Assembly: GCA_902729315.2 (NCBI GenBank)
Contig: LR746272.1
Span: 8,024,827 to 8,088,826, forward strand
Reading direction: 5' to 3'
DNA from: Spirodela intermedia
Lineage: Eukaryota; Streptophyta; Magnoliopsida; Alismatales; Araceae
DNA length: 64,000 bases
Positions 1 through 12,517 of the stretch are shown here, in pieces. The notes beneath the pieces are model-generated. The model was given only the letters and a program-made list of their open reading frames with translations. It was not told the DNA's origin and did no database searches. The translations under genes and the position numbers were made by a program. Within the stretch, counting starts at the first letter, position 1. The number at the start of each line of letters is the position of its first letter.

Positions 1-1179
1 TTTGTTTTGGTCTACATTAAATTGGTTTGATTTAGATAACTATACTAAAAACGCTTTGGCTTAGTCTATCTTCTGTGTATATCTAGAAATCCGCATTCAC
101 AACACTTTGCCTTATTTGTGAATAGTTGTATCACCCACTTTCGAACAGCCACTTTTGGTTCTTCAAGCATTATAATGCGCTTCAGTAAAATCCTTCCAAG
201 TACCATCCTTCAGAGCTATGCACGTGTTCCCATAGATTCAGGGAAACGATTTGGTCACACTAGAAGTTTTCATGTTGACATAGTTTTTATGATTCATGTG
301 GTATCTTGTCTAAATTTCCACGTCCTTCCTGGATGATGTTTTCCCCTAAACAGTAACGGATAATGCAACATGTATGTACAAATATACGCCTATGCACTTA
401 TCTTCATCCTGCTGATGGTTCTAATGACCTCGTGTGTTTATATCTAAAAAGTAACATTATCCATAAAAAAACATAGTTTCCATACGTTGGAATGGCTGTA
501 GCTTGTAGTGCGAGAAAGTACATATTTTATCAACCCCATTCTACATAATGCGGAGGTTTCGAACGTTTTAAGTAGCACTCAACGTGCACATACAGAATCC
601 CAAACATATTCCCCCAGCATCGACCTTTGCCTTACATTTCATTCGCCTTGTGGCTTGCTCGTAAGGTATACTTGACCACATTTATATATTCTTTGCCAGA
701 GTTCTGGGGATTCAAATACTAGTGCACTGAAGGATATATTACACAGTAAATCTATCCAATCTTGAGCCTTATGAAACTTGGTGTTACCAGTCGTCTTATG
801 GACTTACATACAACGATAGTGATTTCAGTGCATGGTTTTGAGGATTCAGGTGTATATAAAACGCTTCATTTATCTCCTCAGAGTGGGATAATGCGAACGG
901 GGAACTGAAAATTAGTAATAGCCTTCTGGTAATACTAGAGGATCAACATCACTACTTCTCTTATACAAAATTTTCCCTTTAGTGTTTTTTGTAAATTTTT
1001 CTTGTAATATTGTCCAATCCATGATCCCAAATCAATGTCTAAAATTAACCAACTATTCTAACGCTACATTATTATCTTCAAATTTTTAGTTGCCAAACTG
1101 CAAATCGAGTTGGCTTTCCTTTTATTTGTTAGGATTTGTTCTCTTCATTGAAGAAAGGTGGCATGCTCTGGTTTTTCAG
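1..1179 (+). other. Intron of the isocitrate dehydrogenase gene (partial)
   Basis: The first 1.18 kb is AT-rich and I see no exon of the enzyme in it. It ends in a pyrimidine-rich stretch and an AG at 1178-1179 directly before the first recognisable exon. The expected preceding exon, which should encode the segment before GTVFREP, was not found, so the 5' part of the gene lies left of the window. Short open frames here (for example 118-336) resemble nothing I know. Confidence 0.6.
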
Positions 1180-3579
1180 GAACTGTCTTCCGTGAGCCTA
1201 TCATGTGCAAGAACATTCCACAGATTGTTAGCAGTAAGTAACATGCTCGGCTTTACTTTTATACCAACTTGAACGTTCATTTGATGTGAATATCGATGAT
1301 GCCATTCAGGCTGGAAGAAACCCATCTGCATTGGCAGGCATGCCTTTGGCGATCAATATCGTGCGACTGACTTGGTTGTTAAAGGACCTGGAACGCTTAA
1401 AATGGTTTACAGTGAGTCACATTACAAAAATTTAATGGTTCGATGGTTGTCATTATTTAATTCGATGCCTTTATTGACAATCTCTATGCTTGCCCAAAAA
1501 GCCCCTACAGATGGTGGTATACCTGTTGTACTTGATGTCTATGATTTTAAAGGTCCAGGTGTTGCATTATCTATGTACAATGTTGATGAGGTTTGCCATG
1601 AAACTTGAATTCAACTATTAATTGAGTGATAAAATTATTTCTTGATTCTAAGTCAGATGCATTTGTTTCAGTCCATTCGGGCATTCGCACAGTCATCTAT
1701 GTCTATGGCGCATACAAAGAGATGGCCTCTTTACTTGAGCACCAAAAACACAATCCTGAAAAAATACGATGGCAGGTACTGAATGATATCTTTGCGCAGA
1801 AATAAGAAAAATCTTTCAGTTTTCTGTATCCTCACATAGCGAAAATTTCGTTCCGAAATCATTCCATACAATAATTATTTCTCGTAAAATACACGACACT
1901 TGCACATTTGCTGCATTACTGGACACTAACATTTAAATTCGTTTTGTTGAATATTGCGCCGTTTAATGCCAATGCATATCTCCTGTTTGGCTGTATGTGC
2001 TCACTCAAATGTTATAATTTCTTCTTCTTTTTTTTTCTCCTCGGGGCTTGGGAATCTATCCAAGCATGCTATGCTCATATCATTTAACCTTCAAATTATA
2101 CACATTTATTTTAATTTCGATGTGACCAATTTGATCCTTGGAAAAATTGGAATAAAGCTTACTTTTCGCCATGGGATGTCTCCATAGGTTCAAGGATATA
2201 TTTCAGGAGGTATATGAAGAAGAATGGAAACAAAAATTTGAAGAACAATCAATATGGTACGAGCACCGGCTTATTGATGATATGGTGGCCTATGCACTGA
2301 AGAGTGATGGCGGATATGTTTGGGCTTGCAAAAATTATGACGGAGATGTGCAAAGTGATTTCCTCGCTCAAGGTAAGTTATGTGCTGATGGTTCAGAGAA
2401 TACAACGGTCTTTTGACCGTCAGTTAGTCTCCCCCCTCCTCTTATCTCATGCGTGAATTGCCCCCCTTGCCCTCCTTATCACACTCTGTCTCTCTTAGGG
2501 CATAATAGAGATTATCCCCACAGGGATTCTCTTCTCTTCTCTTCTCTTCTCTATGGTTCCAAATATCTTGGACGATGGTACCCATGAAGATAGCTACTGA
2601 TTTCATCACTTGCTTTGCAAGAAATTTGGTATTTCCTGCACTTCCCAGATCCTCATGATTTCTAGGTCACCTTTGGAGTGTTGGCTCCCTGTACCACCCA
2701 GTGAGCTCCTCTCGTCTTTCTCTCTCTATCACTTAATCACTGGTCAACCATGCGTGTATAGACCTGTCCGAGGCTGCCCAGACCTGTCCTCCCTTTCTGA
2801 CCCATCTCACTCCCATTCTTCAGTCTAGTTGAGCACTACTTACCAGGTTCTACTTTGCCATGTGGGAATCAGAACCAGACCAAGGTCTGACTGATATGGT
2901 TTATCTGGAGATTCCTTGTATTATGTGTAACCAATGTGCTTCCCCGAACAGGTTTTGGCTCGTTGGGACTGATGACATCTGTGCTGGTAATATGATCAAA
3001 CTGCTGCCACAAGTCAACTCTCGATTCCCTTTTTCTATCATTTTTTAAGTAGAAGGATCTATTTTTGCACAGCTGTCATCCGACGGGAAGACCCTAGAAG
3101 CTGAAGCTGCCCATGGAACTGTAACTCGCCATTTCCGTTTCCATCAGAAGGGACAAGAAACTAGCACAAACAGTATCGCTTCCATTTTTGCATGGACTCG
3201 TGGACTCGAGCACAGGTTCGGGGCCCACATACAAGATACTAATCATCTGGTCTCTATCTGATGAACAGTATCATATGCTTCTCTACGAGGCCTCTCTATG
3301 ATTCCTGGTGTATATATATATCATTTACATACATTTTTCTCTCACCTTGCAGAGCGAAGCTGGATGAAAACGATAGGCTGCAGGATTTTTCCAAGAAACT
3401 AGAGTCTGCTTGCGTTCAGACCGTAGAATCTGGGAAGATGACGAAGGATCTTGCTCTTCTGATCCACGGGCCAAAGTATGGTCTCATTCTCTAAGCTTTT
3501 GGTCAATAATATCTTCCTATATGTGGAATTATTATGCTTAATTTTTTATATTAATAACTCATTCATTTTCCCAGGAAAT

Positions 3580-3615
<36 letters not shown>

Positions 3616-3742
3616 GGTCCAAGGTGATGACTTTCATCTCCTGCGCAGAGTATCACGAGAGCATTACCTGAGCACTGAAGAATTCATAGATGCCGTCGCT
3701 CAGAATCTCCGGGCAAAGCTTTGTGCTGAAGCTGTTCGATGA
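1180..3742 (+). CDS. ICDH: NADP-dependent isocitrate dehydrogenase, cytosolic type (3' part)
   Basis: The enzyme oxidises isocitrate to 2-oxoglutarate and makes NADPH. Nine exons are visible: 1180-1233, 1310-1411, 1511-1590, 1672-1775, 2188-2372, 2952-2986, 3073-3215, 3353-3475 and 3649-3742. Their phases join without a break and give about 305 C-terminal residues, roughly three quarters of the family length. Recognisable family blocks in order are [98 protein letters not shown] and [16 protein letters not shown]. They include the metal- and isocitrate-binding YDGDVQSD region. The C terminus ends AEAVR and has no SKL/SRL-like peroxisomal signal. Segments such as [12 protein letters not shown] and [10 protein letters not shown] fit the cytosolic branch better than the plastid/mitochondrial branch. 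The 35-nt sixth exon is a small exon. The gene faces the F-box gene tail to tail. Confidence 0.95.
3582..3614. repeat. (ATT)n microsatellite in the last ICDH intron
   Basis: About eleven perfect ATT units lie just upstream of the last ICDH exon. Confidence 0.95.
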
Positions 3743-4667
3743 GCTTCCAGATGTCATCAATGGCGGGAGGGAGGGAGGGAGGTATTCATTCCCGTTCTTA
3801 CCCACTCTGGTCACACTGAGTAAAACCTTTTCTTTTTTTGTTATGAAAAAAATTACCCGAGGAAAATAATATGATCATATGCAAGAAACCAATATCTTTC
3901 TTGAGCCCAAATGGCACAATATATTTTTGGTCCCTAACTTTCTATGCTGGTGTTTTTGACCATTTCTTCTGCCCGAAGTCAAACCACTGAAGTATCTTAT
4001 TTCGGTTTTCGTTGACTTTTTTACTCCTTTTCAAGCAATCCTGCCTCGTTTGGCTCTGGTTTTTGATACCGATTACAGGAGCATCTAGAACACCATGAGA
4101 GATCGATCCGTTTGTTGGATCATGAGAAATGAATCTGGGTTTTTCCATGTCTTCTCGTGCTACAGGAAAATAATTTCAGGGTTTATTAGACGTGGGAACA
4201 GGAGATCAGGAAGCCTCAAACCCATCTTGACTCCGCTGATTCCTATTCTTAAGTTGACTTTTTTCTAGTTTCTGAACCCGTCAAACAGTTCTGATTAGAA
4301 GCCAAATCCACCTTTATTTAATTCATAAATTATTCCCCAAAAAATCGACTCTACTAGTCTTATAGATCCTCTGGTTAAGCTGATCTTTGAAAAATATTAG
4401 TAAATGTTTGCGTAATATTGTCAGAAATATCAAGAAAGAAAAGAAAACCTATTAATTACATCATAAATCCCTCGTCTGATTTATTTATCTCTTCTTCTTC
4501 CTCTTGAATATTTTACAGGTTTTTATTTATGATATTTAATTTCTTCTGAAATTATCGCTTCTTCCAACATCTCCCAAACCTCGTGGAGCTCGCGATTCAA
4601 TCGAACAGCCCATTAGAATATTACAGAAGATAATAATGATATTACAGAGGAGGACGAAAATTCTTGT
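3743..4667. other. Tail-to-tail spacer between ICDH and the F-box gene
   Basis: This holds the 3' untranslated regions of the two convergent genes. It is AT-rich, and a GGGA-type short repeat follows the ICDH stop at about 3764-3781. No coding exon or RNA gene was seen. Confidence 0.5.
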
Positions 4668-5873
4668 TCAAGCTGTGACGGCGAGGGTCGTCTTCTTCCC
4701 CTCGTACGCCGGCCGGAAGACTCTCCGGAGGTCCTCGATCCCCACCCTGGAGCAAGTGAACACGTAGCGGTCCATCGGATTCTCCGCGGCCGCCGCTGGC
4801 GGCGCTGGCTGCACCTCCGTCCAATTGCACTCGCCGGCGGAGATCTCGCAGGAGAAGATCGTCGTTGGGTCCGACGGCCTGTAGACGTATCCGAAGTCTC
4901 CGACGGCGGTGAACTCAAAGGAGGAGGAGAGAGAAGGCTCGTCGGCGTTCGCCAGCCTGCCGGCCATCTCCTCCGGCATCTCCCCGACGGCGGTACACTC
5001 CAAGGTGTCGGCGTCCACCGCCCACAGCCTCAGGCTGGCGCCGCCGCCACCGCCGCCGTCGTCTTCCCGGAGTCCGGCGAGGAGCAGAAGACCCTCGCCG
5101 GAGGCGGAGATGGCGGAGACGGACACTAACGGATCAGGGCGGAGCTCCCTGGTCGGCCCCCACCTCCTCGTCTCCACGTCCAACGAGCAGAACAAACCGG
5201 AGCTCCTCTCGATCACGTAGACCTTCCCTCCCTCCGCCGCCGTCGAGAGGAAGGTGGCCGAGGCCGACGCCTTGAAGGCCTCCGGCAAGGGGTCGCAGGC
5301 GGCGGCGGCGCCCCCCGGCGGTGCGCCGCCGTCCGTGCGGAAAACCTCGACGTCGCAGGGATCCTCCCACGCGCCGCCGACGACGACGATCTGCGCCCCC
5401 ACGGCGGCGACGACGGGGTCCGTCCTCCACGCCCGCGGCGCGCCGACGCGCCGCCAGGTGCCGCCGAGCGAGCCGCGGCGGAGGGTCAGCTGCGAGGGGG
5501 TGAGCTCGTAGAGGAGGTCGGCGCAGGGGACCGCCCCCACGGCAGCGGAGAGGGAGGGCCACGGCGACGCCGCGGCGGGGACTCGCAGCCACGAGCAAGA
5601 ATGGGGGTCGTAGGCGTGGGCGGCGGCGAGCTCGCCGGAGCCGCGACGGCGCTGGGTGTGGAGGAAGAGCCAGGGCTTGGGGCGTGGGCAGCAGCGGAGG
5701 GCGGCGTAGACGGAGCGCCGCCAGGTGGGGGAGACGAACAGGGCGGCGGTGAGGTCGGCGGTGGAGAGGCGGCGGAGGATTTCATCTGTGAGCTCGCCGG
5801 GGAGGGAAGGGGGCCCCTTCTCGTCATCTCTCTCACCGGTTTCCTTCTCCATCCTCGCCATGACGTCGGCCAT
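4668..5873 (-). CDS. F-box/kelch-repeat protein, chalcone-synthase-degrading KFB type
   Basis: This is a single-exon gene. F-box proteins are substrate receptors of SCF ubiquitin ligases. The F-box (LPGELTDEILRRLSTADL) lies near residues 23-55, followed by a kelch-like beta-propeller. Landmarks are KPWLFLHTQR, AHAYDPHSCSWL, LLYELTPSQL, the block around APRAWRTDPVVAAVG, and IVVVGGAWEDPCDVEVF. These match the layout of Arabidopsis At1g23390 (KFB-CHS), which targets chalcone synthase in flavonoid synthesis. The same role here is inferred. I chose the ATG at 5873 (401 aa) because it has A at -3 and G at +4. An in-frame ATG at 5978 would add 35 residues. The gene is very GC-rich and has proline, alanine and glycine runs, unlike its AT-rich surroundings. 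This creates long shadow frames on both strands. It is divergent from the glutaredoxin gene. Confidence 0.88.
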   Translation of the reverse strand: MADVMARMEKETGERDDEKGPPSLPGELTDEILRRLSTADLTAALFVSPTWRRSVYAALRCCPRPKPWLFLHTQRRRGSGELAAAHAYDPHSCSWLRVPAAASPWPSLSAAVGAVPCADLLYELTPSQLTLRRGSLGGTWRRVGAPRAWRTDPVVAAVGAQIVVVGGAWEDPCDVEVFRTDGGAPPGGAAAACDPLPEAFKASASATFLSTAAEGGKVYVIERSSGLFCSLDVETRRWGPTRELRPDPLVSVSAISASGEGLLLLAGLREDDGGGGGGASLRLWAVDADTLECTAVGEMPEEMAGRLANADEPSLSSSFEFTAVGDFGYVYRPSDPTTIFSCEISAGECNWTEVQPAPPAAAAENPMDRYVFTCSRVGIEDLRRVFRPAYEGKKTTLAVTA

Positions 5874-5978
5874 CTTCCTGAGTACTCCGTCACGGAAATG
5901 GGGCTGAGGCTTTGTAGAGAGGAGATGAGAAGCTCTGGGCCCATCTGATGATATTGTGCGTTCGTTGACCGCGCCCAT

Positions 5979-6728
5979 CTGGAACCAGGATTTTTTCTCC
6001 TTCGGTGGACGAATACACGAAGATCGAAGTCAGCTAAGGTCGGTGGGAGTGGGTAAGGTGGGGGTAGAAATGTCGGCATCTTATCCACTCTCCCTCCCCC
6101 ACCTTCGACAACCGGGTTCTGGATATGACGCCGCTCCCTCCTCTGACCTGCTTTCCGCCATGAATACAGAGCACGAGTTTGGATATTGGCGAGACTACGT
6201 TAAAATAATGAACTCAAGATGCCCATGTTCGCGGTGATGGATTGCTTCCCCAGTAGAAAATTGGCTGACTGTTTTTCCCCTAAAAAGAATTTCATGGCAG
6301 AGGCATGTCTCTAAACATAGATGTTCTTTTCCCTACAAAGCTGTTCTTGGGCAGCCAACCTACAGTCAGATCGTCCGTTCCTTGTTGGTACGAGTCGTAA
6401 TCCTCCGAGTCTATCAGGTGGACGGCGATGGCCCATCCTCTTCCTCTTTCTGCGACGTTGACTTTTCTTCAGCTCTAACTATCGTTCAGAAATATTGCTG
6501 AATGGAAAATGTTCAAGATTGATTTTTTTATCCAATCAAGTGGGTCCGGGCAGAGAGTTGACGTCAGTGGTGCTGTCATGGCTGCAGCGAGGAAGAGATC
6601 CCTCCACCGCCAGAGACGGGAGAAGGGGGGGGGCGCGGGGGGGGTGGTCGTGGCACCGCTTGCTCCTCCAAAAGATGCGGGGACGACGACCACTATAAAA
6701 ATAGGGTTTCTTCCATCGGGTAGCGGGA
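5979..6728. other. Divergent promoter region of the F-box and glutaredoxin genes
   Basis: This 750-bp head-to-head spacer should hold both promoters. A TATAAAAATA string lies at 6694-6703, but it is only 26 bases before the glutaredoxin ATG. It may therefore be leader sequence and not a working TATA box. A short G-rich run is at 6627-6643. No gene was seen. Confidence 0.5.
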
Positions 6729-8819
6729 ATGGGAGGGTATCTGAGCTCGTGGAACAAGAGCGATCCCGCGGCCACAGGGATGGCGCTCGAGAAAGCGAAG
6801 GAGATCGTATCGAACGACCCCGTCGTCGTCTTCAGGTCCGCCTCTACCCCCCCCATCTCTCTCCCCTAGGGTTTACTTGCGGCTGCTGAACTCTCTCTCT
6901 CCATTCATCTCCTGCCTTCGGACGGGCCGGGCTTGTCTTCCTGGCCTCAGCAGTAGCTTCCGGGCGCCTCGTGTGAGGGCGCGTTGCCTTGCTCAGTCGC
7001 AATGGAAATCAAAGATCACGATACGAGGGATTGCGGTTTACAGTCTGCAATCCCGAGCTGTGTGGAGTTTCCTTTTCTGGATCAGGAATTTAGAAAACCC
7101 TAGATCGCATAATCGTTGGAAGAAAGACATAGAGGAAAGATCCGATTCAATAATCTCTAGTTTGTGTGTATTGGAAACAAGGCTGTAGTAGAAACCCGCT
7201 TCATGGGAGTTATCGGGACTTCTGCTCGATTCGGCAGATCGTTGACTTTAATTCCGACGAGCAAAATCCGAAAGAGTTGACTTCCCCAGGGAGACCATGA
7301 TCAGTACTTGCTGATAATCACCCAAGAGAAGCTCACCCGACCCTAATCTCTGAGTCTCTAGCCTTCTAATTATTCCAAAAAACATCTCATCCTGTCAACC
7401 GATTAATCTAGAGAACTTTTTTTTTTCCTAAATTTTCAAGATTGCCTTGATTATCTTCAACCCGAGTCGCAACTTAGGGACACTTTCTCTCTCTTCAGTG
7501 CCCAGAAGAGCTTTGCTATGAATGCCCCCATGCTAGATAGAAAGAGTTGTTGAGGAGTAGCAATCTTTGTACCACAGAAACAGTTCACATCTGTTGGTTT
7601 AGCTCATGGTTGGGTCCCTGCATTTCCTTCAACTGCTTCTATTTTTAGCCTGCTTTGACTTCCATCGCAACACTACAATTTTGACCTAATCTTCATGGGA
7701 TCCTATGATCCATACAGAGCTTGACTTTGCCATCATTCCTGCCTTGCTATAATTTCTCCAGAAGTCAATTCTCCCCATCCATGCTGAAATTTCTATTTCT
7801 AGTTAGGATTTTTGGGTCATCTATCTAAGAATCCTTCAAGAATTAGTGGAATCATTTTTATTATAACTTAATGCGCAACCCTACATGTGTGAGCTGACTT
7901 TGGGTGTCTTCGATTGGTCACCATAACCGCCATCAGTTCTGATACCATGTTAGAATTATCTGGTCAACTCTGTCAAAAACCGATTAAAAAAAAAGAAAAA
8001 CAGAAAAAAAAAGATGGATCTCATCTTTATATAACCAGAGATCGAACATTCTTGACGGCCCTGATTGATGCGTCTCTGGTGTTCTACAGCAAGTCGTACT
8101 GCCCCTACTGCACACGCGTTAAGAAGCTGCTGAGACAGTTGGGAGCAAGCTACAAGGTCGTCGAATTGGATGCAGAAAGTAAGCTTCTTTTTTTTTTTTC
8201 TTAAACCCTTTTCCATTTTTGGCAAGCAAACATCGCTGGCGGAAATGAGCATCGGTTCTGGGGATCGCTATGGCTGCTGAGCTCCTGACATTTCTTCCAA
8301 TCTCCAAAAATTTTTGTCCTTTTTTCTGTCTTTTTGGGTAATTATTTTCTGATGGTTGACTTTGTGGGTGAAAAATATCTGGCACCAACTATCCTCAGCT
8401 CCTTTCTTGTTCAATCTTTCTATCTATATCATCCTGGGTTGCATCAAACACGTTGAAACATTGACCAAGGACTGGCTGAATGTGTATAAGCCGGGTCTTC
8501 CATGCGTTGACCATGACCCACTCTCATATAACCTCTTTTCAGGCGACGGGTCCCACATACAGTCGGCCCTGGCGGAGTGGACTGGGCAGCGGACTGTTCC
8601 CAATGTGTTCATCGGCGGGAACCACATCGGCGGCTGCGACAGTGAGACCGCTCGACCCACCCAATTTTCCAATGCTCCCACCTTGTTGGAGACCGCGCCT
8701 GATCCTGTGATCTTCTCCTCCTTCCTCTGTCATTGGCAGCTGTGACGGAGATCCACAGGGGCGGGAAGCTGGTGCCTCTTCTCTCACAGGCAGGAGCCCT
8801 CGCCGGCCCAGCTGCATAG
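6729..8819 (+). CDS. Class I CPYC glutaredoxin
   Basis: This is a small glutathione-dependent thiol-disulfide oxidoreductase. The four exons are 6729-6835, 8090-8178, 8543-8641 and 8740-8819, giving 124 aa. The split junctions are in phase: exon 1 ends VVVF plus two bases of Ser36, and exon 2 completes it to give SKSYCPYCTRV. The active site is Cys40-Pro-Tyr-Cys43. The glutathione-binding TVP is at 83-85 (RTVPNVFIGG), with GGCD at 95-98 and a further Cys at 97. The core is closest to plant GRXC2-type proteins. The N-terminal 17 residues (MGGYLSSWNKS...) are an extension with Gly2 and Ser6, which fits a myristoylation signal as in GRXC1-type proteins. Intron 1 is 1.25 kb. The gene converges on the anthranilate phosphoribosyltransferase gene. 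Confidence 0.95.
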
Positions 8820-9321
8820 GTATGTTCAGGCGGTGGAAGCTCTCCTGCCCCCCTTCTCTCTCTCTCTCTCTCACTCTCTCTCTCCAAAAAACAGAAGGTT
8901 CCCATTCACTGAGAACCATGGGTGTGCTCTATTAAAATAATCTGGATGCTGGACGGCATAGGAGAAATGCGCGAAGGATATTCATGGCCATGGTCATGTG
9001 GGTATCTCTGGGTTGACTTTTTATGTCATTATTTGCTCAATTAGCATAAGATCAGACCAGAAATTACAGGAGAACCACTGGGTTTTGCATGAAAATCAGG
9101 CGACGGCGGCCTCTTTCAGAGAGCCATCTACTCTGGTGCTCGTTCTGGGCCTCATTCATGGCTAGGCCGTAGATGAAAACCCATCGCTCGATTTATTTCA
9201 CAGTATGCTCAGATCGCACAGAAAGAACAAACATCGGATTTCGCATAAAAATTGAAACTTGCCTGCCGTGGGGTGACCCATCTGTGCAGTAGGCCTTCTT
9301 GAGGATTCGGCCACTTGGGTT
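8820..9321. other. Tail-to-tail spacer between glutaredoxin and PAT1
   Basis: These are the 3' flanks of the two convergent genes. A CT-rich tract lies at about 8854-8884. Nothing else was recognised. Confidence 0.5.
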
Positions 9322-10208
9322 TCAAGCAGCTACTGTACTGACCTCGTCTCTGATTTTCTGCGGTTTTGTCGATGGAGAGATAGAGATAGAGAGAGAGAGA
9401 GAGAGAGGGTGAGCGGGATCCTTGAAATAACTGAAGTGATTGGAAAGCTTGGGGAACTTACGTTGGACAGATCTCTCCACGAATCCAACGTCGCGAGAGC
9501 TTTCCCTGATGCGTGGGTTTCGCGGGCGAGAGCCGCTCCTTCGCCCAGGCTGCCGACTTGGCCGCTCACTAGAAGGGCGGCGGCGGCGTTCAGAATCTGC
9601 TTGGCCAAGAACACACGCGGATTACTCTCTCAGACCAGAAGAAGAACACGGCGAAGTCGACGAAGCTTCCTGGCATCTGACTTCTACTAGAAAACAGAGT
9701 GGGGGGGGAGAGAGAGAGAGAGAGAGTACAATGAAATAGAAAGAGGGGAACGAGGCAAAATCCCATCTTGGCAAGAACGGAAGACTGACCAGGGCGTCGG
9801 CGATGGCCCCCTTTCCGCCTGATAGCACGTCCCTAAGAACCTGAGCGTTGAATTCTGGCCCTCCTCCTTTCAGGTCTTCCAGGGTGCATCGCGGGATGCC
9901 AAAGTCAACTGCCCCACCCACCAAGCTCCACGTTAATGGGTAGAACACACAAAGCTAAAACATAAATCCAAGAGGTTCCCCTCTTCCCCAGAAGTCGCCG
10001 CAGAGAAGAGGGGGAGGAGGGAGGAGCCCCCACAGTCTCGACGAGCAGGAAAGGGAAGAACATACGTGGATCGTAGAATGCCTTCTCAATCTTTTCCGAA
10101 GTGACATCCAGGAGATATCCCGGCCCTGACATGGGAAGAACCATAAATACCAGAGAAATAATTTAAAAATAGAAAAAAAGAGGAGCAGCAGCCTGGGAGT
10201 GTAGAATA

Positions 10209-10269
<61 letters not shown>

Positions 10270-12517
10270 TATTGATAGTATGTCTGATTTTTTGCTTAAA
10301 TGGGAATGGAATCAATAGCAAGCCTGAGGAAGCAATGAAAGGCTCACCCAGGGGGCTGATCTCATCCAAACCCTTTGAATGAACTACAACCGCTCTCCTC
10401 ATCCCAAACCTCTGCAGTGCCCTGGCCATCTTGAGCACCTGCAATCCAGATATTGCCATATGCCCAGAGTAAAAAAAAAAAATGGAATAAAATTCCAGCA
10501 TATTCAAGATACTGGCAGGCCTTGAATTATTTCCCAACTATGATAATTCCCGGGTGTATAAACGAAATAAAGCTATTCATACTGCCGTCATAAGAAATTA
10601 AAAAAAAAAAAAAAACCAAATGGGCAAGGGATCATCATCTTGTACTCCCAAAGAACCAATTTTGCAGTGGGAAATCATTCTAAAATGGACGAGAACATAG
10701 CGGGGAAGGATAATTATTTCCCCCGACAAGAAATTTATACAATTTAAAGTAATTTTTAATACTGTGAATAAAGAACATAATTCAGGAGGGCAGCTAGAAA
10801 CTCACAATCTCTTCGTGGTAGACGCCGACGACAGCGAAAGGCACCCTTGCTGGATTTAGCATCGGACCAAGGATGTTGAACACGGTCTTGACCTTGAGCC
10901 TCTTCCGAACAGGACCCACAATCTTCATGGCCGGGTGGTACTTGGGAGCCATCATAAAACCGATGCCCACTTCCTTGATGCATCTCCTTACCCCCTTCAA
11001 CCCATCAAGACAAGATAAGTGAATCAATGACGCCGGCATCTCAGTTGACAGCGAGAACTGAACTGGAAATCTGAGCAAAAAATCATGCTACGCGATGAAA
11101 ATATATTGGATGGAAAAAGAAAATAAGGGTCTGAAAGCCTCTCAGTGGCATGAAGCAGGTCGAAGAAAAGCCTGCGCATTTCCTTGATCATCATCTCAGA
11201 GATCAGCCTTCATGCACTGGATAGCAGCGGCCAACGCTAATGGAGCTACTAAAAAGCCAGACAAGATCCCTGATTGGCGAAGGTCGTTGACTTCCTGTTT
11301 ATGGCTCACCATCCGCTCAACGGTGAACTTCTGAGTGGCTGTTAATTTTGACTATTTTTAGTCACAAAGTGCACCAACACAAGGATCTCGGTCCCCATCT
11401 TTTTTCTGGTCATCATTTTCCTTGAGATCACTCTGGGGAACCACCTTCCCTGTCGCTCAGAGTCATTAAGCATGGGATCATATGGTTCAATGGTCGAACA
11501 GTGAGAGAAAATCTGAGAAAACTCGACTAGAACAGAAGAAAGTAGACCAGATTGGAAGAAAAGTTGACTAAATGGCTGATGAGCTCAATTCTAGCCAGCT
11601 CACCTCAGGGGGCAATTCGATGTTCACCCCCAAAGCCTCCAACACGTCGGCACTCCCACATGCTGAAGAACTGGAGCGGTTTCCTTGCTGAAAAATAAGT
11701 CAACATTCATCATTTTTTCTTTTTTCTTTTTTACGGTGTTTCATGGAGAGAGGATTAATATTATTTAAGGAAAGGAGGAAGATTTGGGCCGTCACCTTGG
11801 CCACATTCACTCCGGCGGCTGCAGTTAGAATAGCGGCGCCAGTTGATATGTTGACCGTATCCGCGCCGTCACCGCCGGTTCCCACGATGTCAACGGCATC
11901 GCCGTCGAGGCCTTCCACCTTCCGGGAGTGTTTGATCATCGCCCTGGCCAATCCCACGATCTGCATTTTCGGAGAGTCTATTGAATAACACTGTGGATCA
12001 CCGCGGCGGCGGCGGCGGCGGCGGCGGGATTTAAGACCCGAATTCGTCTACCTCTTCGAAGGTCTCTCCCTTTGCCCTCAGAAGCACAAGGAAGGCGCTT
12101 ATCAGGGCCTCGTTGGCTTCACCAAGCAGGAGATCCAGCGAAGCCTCTGCGACTTCTTCCGAAAGGTCAACGCGATCTATGAGCGACTCGATCAGCTGAA
12201 AAAGAACCCACAATAGATTTCACCCGGCAGGTATCATAATTGCAACTAGAGAGACAAAGAGAGAGAAAAAGACATACGGAGAGAGAGAGAGAGAGAGCAG
12301 ATTGGTTTGTCCATACCTGCTTAAATGACAAGGACGATGGATTTAAGTTGCAGCTGCTGCTTTTCTGAACAGATGCTGTCAGTGCCAGTCTCCTGCTCCG
12401 GACAGAGTTAATGGGAGCAGAAATTGGGGACGACGGTGCCCTCAACCCCGCCGGAGAACTCCTGCCGCCGGGAACTGGACGAGGACATCCGGCAGGGTAC
12501 CTAAATGCCACCGCCAT
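9322..12517 (-). CDS. PAT1: Anthranilate phosphoribosyltransferase, chloroplast precursor
   Basis: The enzyme joins anthranilate to PRPP to form phosphoribosyl-anthranilate, the second step of tryptophan synthesis in plastids. Exons, in transcription order, are 12317-12517, 12052-12195, 11796-11960, 11604-11687, 10806-10994, 10348-10438, 10066-10125, 9790-9908, 9462-9596 and 9322-9357. They give about 407 aa. The first exon (67 aa) is rich in Ser, Arg and Ala and reads as a transit peptide. Catalytic landmarks are GTGGD at 142-146, NIST at 152-155, [60 protein letters not shown] and [15 protein letters not shown]. The last exon (11 residues) is the least certain. It rests on a strong pyrimidine tract and a CAG acceptor, and this short tail varies in the family. 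A (GGC)n run lies in intron 2. MPP10 follows on the same strand, but no shared transcription is implied. Confidence 0.93.
10208..10269. repeat. (TTA)n microsatellite in a PAT1 intron
   Basis: This is a perfect run of about twenty TTA units between the exons at 10066-10125 and 10348-10438. Confidence 0.95.

Noticed and set aside
5134-5948. Long open frames overlapping the F-box gene on both strands (154, 115 and 200 codons)
   Set aside because: They are shadows of a very GC-rich gene. Their translations are runs of Arg, Pro, Gly and Ser, while the main frame has family motifs.
7914-8204. Continuous frame reading into the glutaredoxin active site from upstream
   Set aside because: It reads through intron 1. 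The exon 1 junction at 6835 to 8090 gives the correct VVVFSKSYCPYC.
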